Shown: piece by piece, positions 9,730 through 17,198 of the stretch
Layout of the letters: each line of letters opens with the position of its first letter
Numbering within the stretch: position 1 is the stretch's first letter
From: Flavobacteriales bacterium
Lineage (GTDB): Bacteria; Bacteroidota; Bacteroidia; Flavobacteriales_F; PHOS-HE28
NCBI GenBank assembly: GCA_016788635.1
Contig: JAEUSU010000028.1
Span: forward strand, 1 to 64,000
Direction of reading: 5' to 3'
DNA: 64,000 nucleotides
Made by a program: the position numbers and the translations under genes
The notes under the pieces: model-generated
Told to the model about the DNA's origin: nothing
The model's input: the letters and a program-made list of their open reading frames with translations, nothing else
Databases searched by the model: none

Positions 9730-11151
9730 ATGCACTGTCCTCGTTTACATGAACTGGCCCTGGCCGTCTGCTTGACCGTAGGGTTGAGCGCATGGGGCCA
9801 ATCCACTTGGCGGGTGGACAGTGCCATGGCCACATGGCCCCTGCAACAGGCCGTGCAATTAGACCGGGTTCGCACTGCACCAGGTGTGATCAGGGCGATG
9901 GATACCCGCGACCTGCACACAGCACTTAAACGTGAGGCACCCGGCATACCCGTGTTCGCAGATGAACTGGTGGCCTATTACGTTGACCTCTACGGGGAGC
10001 GGAACCGCGAACAGTTCAGGGCCATGCTTGGGATGGCAGCGAACTACTTTCCGCTGATCACATCGGAACTCACCCAGGCCGGATTGCCTTCAGAGCTCAT
10101 GTACCTGCCAATGGCCTTGAGCGGCATGAACACCTTGGCTGGATCGGTTCGGGGAGAGGCGGGCTTGTGGATGCTGACCTACCCCGTAGCGATCAAAGCC
10201 GGGTTGATCGTAACGGCAGATGTGGATGAACGCAGAGATGCGTTGTTGGCAACCCGCGCCGCCGTTGCCGAACTGAAACGCATAAAGGCCCAGTACCCGG
10301 ACCCACAATTGTTCCTATTGGCCGCGACCTGCGGGCCTGCGAACGTGGAGCGTGCGCTAATGCGGAGCAAAGGCGCGAACGACCTACGCACCCTGTACAC
10401 TCATGTGGACCCTGCCCAACGCGATGTGCTACCATTGCTAATGGCCTTCCTCCATTTATCCGCTAACGCGAGAACCTTCGGGATTGAAGCCATTCCCGTA
10501 GATGCGAAAGAAGAAGCCGATACAGTACATACATCGCGTCCACTTCGCCCTTCTGAACTGGCGGCCTGCCTGGACATGCCTGCATCAAGGCTTCATGCGC
10601 TGAACCCCACACTTTGCGGGCGTTACTGGCCGGCCTACACGACCTTGTTGCTTCCCAAAGGCACAAAGGACCGCTTCGATCAATGCCACAATACGGACGT
10701 ACGGACCGTTATCGAAAACGGTCAGAACACCGAGGGAACGAAGCCCTTGCCCATTCCCACAGGCAGGACCGTTGTGAACTACAAGGTGCGTGCTGGCGAC
10801 AGCTTGGGCGCCATTGCAGAGAGGCATGGCGTAACTGTACACGAGATCAAGACATGGAATGAATTGCGCAGCGATCGGATAGCCGCTGGCGACCAACTGG
10901 TGCTTTACGTGCGACCGAGCAACACCACCAAAGATGAAGAGCGGCCAACACCACCAGCGAAAACGGGGCAGGTACACAAGGCTCCGGGCAGTACGGAAGA
11001 GTTCATATGGTACACAGTTCGCAAAGGCGATTCACTGTACGCCATTGCGAAACGCTACCCCGGTGTGGACGCCAATGACCTGATGCGCATCAACGGTATC
11101 TCTGACGGCATAAGACCCGGCCAACGGATCAAGATCCCCAAGACCAAATGA
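9730..11151 (+). CDS. MltD-like LysM protein with an inactivated lytic transglycosylase domain
   Basis: This 473-residue exported protein has a signal peptide at residues 1-23, an MltD-type SLT fold at about residues 75-215 and two LysM repeats at about 348-394 and 425-470. Fold landmarks are clear (LPSELMYLP, GEAGLW, VDERRDALLATRAAVAELKRI). The catalytic Glu of the canonical YLPLVES motif is Leu130 here (YLPMALSG), and the AAYNAGPG loop reads AATCGPAN. The protein should therefore bind peptidoglycan without cutting it. A middle region (about 268-310) resembles a degenerate third LysM. It is the first gene of a five-gene operon and overlaps the next gene by four bases. A weak promoter may lie at 9692 (TTGACA) and 9717 (TACCTACT), which would put the transcript start almost at the ATG. 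Confidence 0.82.
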   Translation: MHCPRLHELALAVCLTVGLSAWGQSTWRVDSAMATWPLQQAVQLDRVRTAPGVIRAMDTRDLHTALKREAPGIPVFADELVAYYVDLYGERNREQFRAMLGMAANYFPLITSELTQAGLPSELMYLPMALSGMNTLAGSVRGEAGLWMLTYPVAIKAGLIVTADVDERRDALLATRAAVAELKRIKAQYPDPQLFLLAATCGPANVERALMRSKGANDLRTLYTHVDPAQRDVLPLLMAFLHLSANARTFGIEAIPVDAKEEADTVHTSRPLRPSELAACLDMPASRLHALNPTLCGRYWPAYTTLLLPKGTKDRFDQCHNTDVRTVIENGQNTEGTKPLPIPTGRTVVNYKVRAGDSLGAIAERHGVTVHEIKTWNELRSDRIAAGDQLVLYVRPSNTTKDEERPTPPAKTGQVHKAPGSTEEFIWYTVRKGDSLYAIAKRYPGVDANDLMRINGISDGIRPGQRIKIPKTK

Positions 11152-12623
11152 GACCGGGGCGCGTACTGCTCTTCCTGCTGGCCACACTGGCCATGCTCGC
11201 GCTTATCGGGCAATTGATACCCTCGCAAGGACTTCGGATCACATCCGGCTTGACGCTTCATTTCCCGAACGCGAAAGAGGTCCTGTTCCCGCGTCCTGTG
11301 GAAAAGGCGGACATCGACTTCATCCTTCAACTGTCCACGGATAGCACTGAGGACGGTGTTCCCGATGCCTTCCCTGATTCGCTATTGGACCAACGGGCCG
11401 TGCGCGTGGACACTTCCAAGCTCGCACCCTTGGCGGAGCGCATCCGACTGCACTATCCCAACAACGACAGGAGCGTTCTATTTCCACTGTTCGCTGCATT
11501 GGAAAGCGCTCCCGGCACACCGCATCCGGTCCGCATCCTTCACTACGGCGACTCGCAGCTGGAAGGTGACCGCATCACAGCATACCTCCGCAACAAACTG
11601 CAGGTCCTCTTTGGCGGGAATGGTCCAGGGTTGGTCTCCGTTGTGGAGATCACACCTCACTTCAGCGTTGCGCATGAAGCCAGCGAGAACTGGGAACGCT
11701 TCAGTGTGATGGAACGCAACCAGCCCGCAGGCATGGCCAAACGGTTCGGCGCCATGGGAGCGATAACGCGCTTCAGCCCATTGTTGGCCGACACTGCAGC
11801 CTTGGACACGAACATCCACACGGCCACATTCACGTTGCGCCCCAACGAAAGGTCCTATAACAAAGCCCGCACCTGGCAACGCTGCCGCATTTGGTTCGGA
11901 CATCACAGGGCTCCCATTACGATGGAGGTGTTCGCCAATGGCGAGAGCCTTGGTCGTGAAACGGTCGCTGCTTCACAGGAAACACTGGAGCGCAGCTGGA
12001 CCTTCAATACACCGCCGAACGAACTGCGCTTTGTGTTCACCGGTGCGCATTCGCCGAACGTTTACGGAGTATCCATGGAAAGCCGGAACGGGGTGGTGAT
12101 GGATAACCTGGCGATGCGCGGTGCCTCTGGACTGGAGCTGCGCAATACCGATCAGAATGTGCTCCGCGCCATGTACAATGCGCTCTCTCCATCGCTCTTC
12201 ATCCTTCAATACGGAGGTAATGTGCTGCCCTACATGAAGAGCACCGAACAGGCCAAGGACTACGGGCGCGCCATTGGCAATGATATTGCACGGATCAAGC
12301 GCTTGGTACCCGGGGCATGCGTGATCGTTATCGGACCAAGCGACATGAGCATCAAGGAAGGCGACCAGTTCATAACACGCCCTTATCTCGAGGACGTACG
12401 CGATGCGATGAAAGCCAGTTCGCTTGCAGCAGGGGCGGTTTTCTGGGACATGTACGATGCCATGGGCGGTCGCAACAGCATGGCCAGCTGGGTGGCCGCA
12501 GACCCTCCCCTCGCCGCCGAGGACTACACACACTTCAGCCCGCTCGGTGCCCGCAAGATCGCCGAGCTGTTCCACGAGGCCCTGATCCGCGACCTCGCCA
12601 CTTACCAACGCCAACAACCATGA
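11148..12623 (+). CDS. Membrane-anchored SGNH/GDSL hydrolase-like protein
   Basis: This 491-residue protein has an N-terminal hydrophobic anchor (about residues 5-23) and a linker of about 100 residues. An SGNH-type domain follows: block I is LHYGDSQLEG (Ser136), a block III-like GGN lies in LQYGGNVLPY, and block V is EDYTHFS (Asp459 and His462 in the DxxH arrangement). A beta-sandwich-like insertion of about 150 residues separates block I from block III. The family includes esterases and O-acetyl transferases or esterases of cell-wall and exopolysaccharide sugars. The ATG overlaps the previous stop (ATGA) and the next gene overlaps its stop in the same way, so translational coupling is likely. 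With the MBOAT gene two positions on, an extracytoplasmic O-acetyl transfer or removal role is inferred. Confidence 0.78.
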   Translation: MRPGRVLLFLLATLAMLALIGQLIPSQGLRITSGLTLHFPNAKEVLFPRPVEKADIDFILQLSTDSTEDGVPDAFPDSLLDQRAVRVDTSKLAPLAERIRLHYPNNDRSVLFPLFAALESAPGTPHPVRILHYGDSQLEGDRITAYLRNKLQVLFGGNGPGLVSVVEITPHFSVAHEASENWERFSVMERNQPAGMAKRFGAMGAITRFSPLLADTAALDTNIHTATFTLRPNERSYNKARTWQRCRIWFGHHRAPITMEVFANGESLGRETVAASQETLERSWTFNTPPNELRFVFTGAHSPNVYGVSMESRNGVVMDNLAMRGASGLELRNTDQNVLRAMYNALSPSLFILQYGGNVLPYMKSTEQAKDYGRAIGNDIARIKRLVPGACVIVIGPSDMSIKEGDQFITRPYLEDVRDAMKASSLAAGAVFWDMYDAMGGRNSMASWVAADPPLAAEDYTHFSPLGARKIAELFHEALIRDLATYQRQQP

Positions 12624-13867
12624 TAGCGCTTCAAAGTGGCATCTCCGCCTTACTGTTGTCCGCAGTGCTTTCGGCACGAGCACAGCCCAACCCTCTGATG
12701 GTCCCCGAACATCCGTTCGTGAACTACGCGGCCAACCGTATTGTCATGAATGGTGATCCGGACAGTTGGCTCAGCTACCACCGCAAGTTGGATCAATTGG
12801 TGTTCGAGGGCAAAGGCCAGATCAACGTGGTACACTTTGGTGGTTCTCACGTTCAGGCTGATATGTGGACCATGGAATTGCGCCAGCGGATGCAGACCCT
12901 TGTCCCTGGGATACGGGCAGGACGAGGGTTGATCTTCCCATATAGCATGGCGCGAACGAATAATCCATACTGGTATGAACCGACCTTCACAGGCAATTGG
13001 TCCGCTGTGCGAAATGTCACCCAGGCCGACTCATCCGTGCTCGGAGTGGCCGGGATATCCGTGACCACGAAAGACCCGGTCTCCGAGTTGAAGGTCCGAT
13101 TCCGTGGAGAGGCCTACTCTGGCTATTCGTTCGATCGGGTGCGCGTACTTCACCACATGGACAGCAGCTTCGAGGTGCATGCCTGGGACAGTGATAGCAC
13201 GTTGCGCATTTCCCGCCAAGTGAACGAACGTGAGGGATACACCGAGTTCGTTTACGACCGGCTCGTTGATACACTTCGAGTCCGATTCCTTCGGACGGAT
13301 ACAGTGCTTCAAAAGCAGTTCACATTGCGCGGCATCGTACTCGATGGACCTGACCCCGGCATGATCGTGCACTCGTGCGGGGTGAACGGTGCCAGCACAA
13401 AGAGCTGGTTGCGGTGCCAGGACATGCCACGTGAGCTCGCATTGCTCAAGCCGGATCTTGTCATCCTCTCCATTGGGATCAACGATGCGCACGACCCCGA
13501 CTTCTCCCCGTCCCTTTACGAGGCCAACTACCGCGAATTGATCCGACGGATACGCAGTGTGGCACCGGATGCGGCCATTCTGCTCACCACCAACACGGAC
13601 AGCTTCATGAAGCGCAAGTACCCCAACAGGAACGCGGTCAGCGTGCGCGATGCGATGCTCCGGCTTTCGGCCAACGAGAACGTGGCGGTATGGGATACTT
13701 ATGGTGTAATGGGCGGTGAGGGCAGCATCAAGCTCTGGGAGAAAGCAGGCCTCGCTCAAGCTGACAGGGTCCACTTCAAGCGGGAAGGCTACGCGCTGCT
13801 TGGCGACCTGCTCTTCACTGCACTGACCGAAGCCTACGGCACCTACCTGCGCACCAGCGAACGCTGA
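12620..13867 (+). CDS. Secreted SGNH hydrolase-like protein with GGS block I
   Basis: Taking the ATG at 12620, which overlaps the previous stop, gives 415 residues beginning with a signal peptide (MIALQSGISALLLSAVLSARA). Block I reads VVHFGGSHVQAD, so the usual GDS is GGS with Ser76 kept. Block III is GINDAHDPDF and block V DRVHFKREG (Asp382, His385). The rest of the catalytic set is therefore intact and activity is plausible, although loss of the block I Asp is a family-level difference. It is a distant paralogue of the preceding SGNH gene with the same architecture: N-terminal export signal, SGNH core and a beta insertion between blocks I and III. Five bases separate it from the MBOAT gene. 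Confidence 0.8.
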   Translation: MIALQSGISALLLSAVLSARAQPNPLMVPEHPFVNYAANRIVMNGDPDSWLSYHRKLDQLVFEGKGQINVVHFGGSHVQADMWTMELRQRMQTLVPGIRAGRGLIFPYSMARTNNPYWYEPTFTGNWSAVRNVTQADSSVLGVAGISVTTKDPVSELKVRFRGEAYSGYSFDRVRVLHHMDSSFEVHAWDSDSTLRISRQVNEREGYTEFVYDRLVDTLRVRFLRTDTVLQKQFTLRGIVLDGPDPGMIVHSCGVNGASTKSWLRCQDMPRELALLKPDLVILSIGINDAHDPDFSPSLYEANYRELIRRIRSVAPDAAILLTTNTDSFMKRKYPNRNAVSVRDAMLRLSANENVAVWDTYGVMGGEGSIKLWEKAGLAQADRVHFKREGYALLGDLLFTALTEAYGTYLRTSER

Positions 13868-13872
13868 ACCCG

Positions 13873-15567
13873 ATGGCCGCAACAGCCACAACCGCTCACC
13901 TAACCACTGCCGGTCCCGATTGGCTGTCGGTGCTGCAATACGATCCTTCGGCACCGCTCATCTTCACACGGTTCTTTTTCTGGGGCTTCTTTGCCGTGGT
14001 GCTCGCCGTGTATGCATTGGTGTACAAGCGCAACTTGGTCCGTAGTGCATGGCTGTTCGTTGCAAGCCTCTTCTTCTATTGGAAAACAAGCGGGCTTTTC
14101 GTGGGCCTGCTCGCCTTCTCCATTCTGTTCGACTTCCTGTTGGGCCGCGCAAGTGAAGCCAGCACCACGCTCCTGCGCAAACGCCTCGTGCTGGCGACCA
14201 GCATCACGGTGAACCTTCTGGTCCTCGGTTTCTTCAAGTACGCGCACTTCGTGGTGGACAATGTGAACGCCATGTTGGGCACCACTCTCGCGCCGGTGAA
14301 CATCTTCGCGCACTGGGCCAACGCCGCGTGGGATGCGCACTTCGTGGAGAACAAGATCCTGCTACCGGTAGGCATCAGCTTCTATACGTTCCAGTGCATG
14401 AGCTATGCGGTGGATGTTTACCGCGGGCAATTGAAGCCGGTGCGCAACCTGCTGGACTTCGGCTTTTACGTGAGCTTTTTCCCGCAACTGGTGGCCGGCC
14501 CCATTGTGCGTGCAAGCGAGTTCATTCCGCAGATCCAACGTCCATACGACCTCACACGTGCCCAGTTCGGCATCGCCGTTTTCTGGATCCTCAATGGCCT
14601 TGCGAAGAAAATGATCCTGGGCGACCACCTCGCCGTGAACTTCATCGACCGGATCTTCTCCGATCCCATGCGCTACACCGGCTTCGAGAACATCATGGCC
14701 CTGTACGCCTACTCGCTGCAGGTGTATGCCGACTTCAGTGGTTATACCGACATCGCCATTGGCGTGGCCCTGCTCATGGGCTTCACGCTCACCACCAATT
14801 TCAACAGTCCTTACAAGGCCCGCAACGTGGCCGATTTCTGGAAGCGATGGCATATGAGCCTGAGCACCTGGCTACGCGATTACCTGTACATCCCAATGGG
14901 AGGCAATCGCGGCGGGTCGCTCTTTTCGTGGATCATGCTGAGCGTGATCGGCGCGGCCTTCATCCTGCTCACCGGTCTCTGGTGGCTGCCCGCGCTCTAC
15001 CTGTCGCTGGTGGCCGCGTTCGTGCTGGTCGGCCGTTTCGTTCCGTCGGCCACACAATGGGTGACCACCAACATCAACCTGCTCATCACCATGCTCATTG
15101 GGGGGCTTTGGCACGGGGCCAGTTGGATGTTCGTGATCTGGGGCGGCCTGAACGGTCTCGGACTTGTGGTCTACAAGGCCTGGAAGCGTGTGAGCCCGTG
15201 GGAAAAAAGCACCCACTGGGCCGCGCATGCGTGGATGGTCTTCATCACCTTCACCTTCATCACCTTCACGCGCATCTGGTTCCGCAGTGATTCGCTGAAA
15301 ACGGCCTCCGCCATCCTACACCAGATCGGCAACAACTTCGGCATGTCGGTCATGGGCGATGTGCTCTGGGCCTTCCGCAGTGTGTTCCTCGTGATGGCGG
15401 CCGGCCTCATCATCCACTGGTTGCCCGAAAGCTTCAAACAGGTGTATCGCGAGCGCTTCGCATCGCTACCGTTGTGGGCGATGGGACTGGCCTGTGTGCT
15501 GGTCGTATTGGCCATTTACCAGACCGTTACCGCGGAAATGGTCCCGTTCATTTACTTTCAGTTCTGA
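13873..15567 (+). CDS. MBOAT family membrane-bound O-acyltransferase (AlgI/PatA/DltB-like)
   Basis: This 564-residue polytopic protein has about twelve hydrophobic segments. Family markers are present: the SFYTFQCMSYAVDVYRG segment, the motif FWKRWHMSLSTWLRDYLYIP and the catalytic His414 in GGLWHGASW. MBOAT proteins of this branch move acyl groups, usually acetyl, across the cytoplasmic membrane to a partner enzyme that modifies alginate, teichoic acid, cellulose or peptidoglycan. Its neighbours upstream are two SGNH proteins, the usual partner fold (PatB, AlgX, AlgJ), and a peptidoglycan-binding LysM protein. Together they suggest O-acetylation of peptidoglycan or an associated surface glycan. 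The acyl donor and acceptor are inferred. Confidence 0.93.
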   Translation: MAATATTAHLTTAGPDWLSVLQYDPSAPLIFTRFFFWGFFAVVLAVYALVYKRNLVRSAWLFVASLFFYWKTSGLFVGLLAFSILFDFLLGRASEASTTLLRKRLVLATSITVNLLVLGFFKYAHFVVDNVNAMLGTTLAPVNIFAHWANAAWDAHFVENKILLPVGISFYTFQCMSYAVDVYRGQLKPVRNLLDFGFYVSFFPQLVAGPIVRASEFIPQIQRPYDLTRAQFGIAVFWILNGLAKKMILGDHLAVNFIDRIFSDPMRYTGFENIMALYAYSLQVYADFSGYTDIAIGVALLMGFTLTTNFNSPYKARNVADFWKRWHMSLSTWLRDYLYIPMGGNRGGSLFSWIMLSVIGAAFILLTGLWWLPALYLSLVAAFVLVGRFVPSATQWVTTNINLLITMLIGGLWHGASWMFVIWGGLNGLGLVVYKAWKRVSPWEKSTHWAAHAWMVFITFTFITFTRIWFRSDSLKTASAILHQIGNNFGMSVMGDVLWAFRSVFLVMAAGLIIHWLPESFKQVYRERFASLPLWAMGLACVLVVLAIYQTVTAEMVPFIYFQF

Positions 15568-15587
15568 ACGAACAACGGCATTGGACA

Positions 15588-17198
15588 ATGCCAACTGAAA
15601 AGGTCTACGACCACATTGTGATCGGTTCCGGCTTCGGGGGAAGCGTGGCCGCCATGCGCCTGTCCGAAAAGGGATACGATGTACTGGTCCTCGAGAAAGG
15701 CAAACGCTGGTCGGCCAACGATCACCCGCGCTCCAACTGGTACATCCGCAAGTTCCTCTGGGCACCTGCGCTGCGTTGCTTCGGCCCGCAGCAGATCAAC
15801 CTGTTGGATCGCATCATGGTACTGAGCGGCGCTGGCGTTGGGGGCGGAAGCCTTGTATATGCCAACACGCACATGATGCCACCGGACAGCTTCTTCCAGC
15901 ACCCGGGCTGGGCCGCTTTCGGTGATTGGAAAGCACGACTGGCACCTCACTATGCCAAGGCCAGGTTCATGCTCGGCAGCACGCCGTACACCAAGGAAGG
16001 CCCCGAGGACATGGCCTTGCAACGCGTTGCGCATGACATGGGCAAGGCCGACACCTACCGTGCTGTGGACCACATCGGCGTGTATTTGGGTGATCCTCTC
16101 ACCCCTACGGACCCCTACTTCAAGGGACTGGGCCCACAACGTAACGGTTGCATTGAATGTGCAGGATGCATGGTAGGGTGTCAACACAACGCCAAGAACA
16201 CGCTGGACAAGAATTACCTGTGGTTCGCTGAACGGAACGGCGCGCGCATTGAGGCCGATACCCTCGTGGACCGCATTGAATACAAGGACGGCCTGTACAA
16301 CGTGTACACACGCAGTACGAGCAGTTGGATGCGGGGAAAGCGTCGCGTATTCCGCTCCAAAGGTTTGGTGGTCAGCGCCGGTGTGTTGGGCACTCTGCGT
16401 CTATTGATGCGCCAGAAGCACGAACTGGGCACGCTCCCAGCACTGAGCGATACGCTGGGCATGAGCCTGCGCACCAACAGTGAATCGCTCTGTGGGATAA
16501 GCGGCATCCCGGAGAAAATGAACCATGGCGTGGCCATCAGTCGTGTGTTCGCGCCGGATGAGAACACGCATATCGAACTGGTGAAATACCCTGATGGTTC
16601 GGGTGTGATGGGCCTGCTCAGCGTGATGGCCGCAGGCACCGGACCACCGCTATTGCGGACGGCCAAAATGATCTGGAACACGCTCAGCAGACCGCATCGT
16701 GTGTTCCAAGTGGTGCGTCGTGATTGGGCCCGTCATTCCATCATCCTGCTCGTGATGCAGTCCGTGGACAATGCAGTGGACCTTTGTTGGAAGCAAGGGA
16801 TCCTCGGCGGACGGCTTTGTGTGAACAAGAAAGGAGGCCAACGCGTGCCTGCCTACATCCCCATTGGCCAGGAGGTGATGAATCGCTATGCGGAAAAAGT
16901 GGGTGGCGTGGCCATGAACGCTGCCCCGGAGGTACTGATGGACATGTCGTCCACCGCGCACATTCTTGGTGGATGCCCCATGGGGACAGACCGCACCAAT
17001 GGCGTGGTGAACAAAACGTTCGAAGTGTTCGGCTACCCCGGCATGCGGATCCTCGACGGATCCATCATCCCGGCGAACCTAGGAGTGAACCCGAGCCTGA
17101 CCATCACCGCACTGAGCGAATACGCCATGGCACAGGTGCCACCCAAGCCGGGCAACGAACGACCCAGCCTGGATGATGAACTGGCCCTATTGAGGTAG
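15588..17198 (+). CDS. GMC family oxidoreductase, cholesterol oxidase-like branch
   Basis: This 536-residue flavoprotein has an N-terminal dinucleotide-binding motif (HIVIGSGFGGS, residues 9-19), a Cys-rich segment near residue 188 (CIECAGCMVGC) and the C-terminal GMC active-site region with HILGGCPMG (His about 458) and NPSLTITALS (about 502). This places it in the bacterial cholesterol-oxidase-like GMC group, which oxidises alcohols with FAD. No signal peptide is seen. It starts 20 bases after the MBOAT stop and is probably the last gene of that operon, although a functional link to acylation is not obvious. It ends inside the convergent downstream gene, overlapping by 12 bases. The ATG at 15588 fits the motif position; longer starts would read into the MBOAT gene. 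Confidence 0.88.
   Translation: MPTEKVYDHIVIGSGFGGSVAAMRLSEKGYDVLVLEKGKRWSANDHPRSNWYIRKFLWAPALRCFGPQQINLLDRIMVLSGAGVGGGSLVYANTHMMPPDSFFQHPGWAAFGDWKARLAPHYAKARFMLGSTPYTKEGPEDMALQRVAHDMGKADTYRAVDHIGVYLGDPLTPTDPYFKGLGPQRNGCIECAGCMVGCQHNAKNTLDKNYLWFAERNGARIEADTLVDRIEYKDGLYNVYTRSTSSWMRGKRRVFRSKGLVVSAGVLGTLRLLMRQKHELGTLPALSDTLGMSLRTNSESLCGISGIPEKMNHGVAISRVFAPDENTHIELVKYPDGSGVMGLLSVMAAGTGPPLLRTAKMIWNTLSRPHRVFQVVRRDWARHSIILLVMQSVDNAVDLCWKQGILGGRLCVNKKGGQRVPAYIPIGQEVMNRYAEKVGGVAMNAAPEVLMDMSSTAHILGGCPMGTDRTNGVVNKTFEVFGYPGMRILDGSIIPANLGVNPSLTITALSEYAMAQVPPKPGNERPSLDDELALLR

Noticed and set aside
12317-12619. Extension of the second SGNH gene back to 12317
   Set aside because: It would overlap the preceding gene by 300 bases and bury the signal peptide; the ATG at 12620 overlaps the previous stop and starts the signal.
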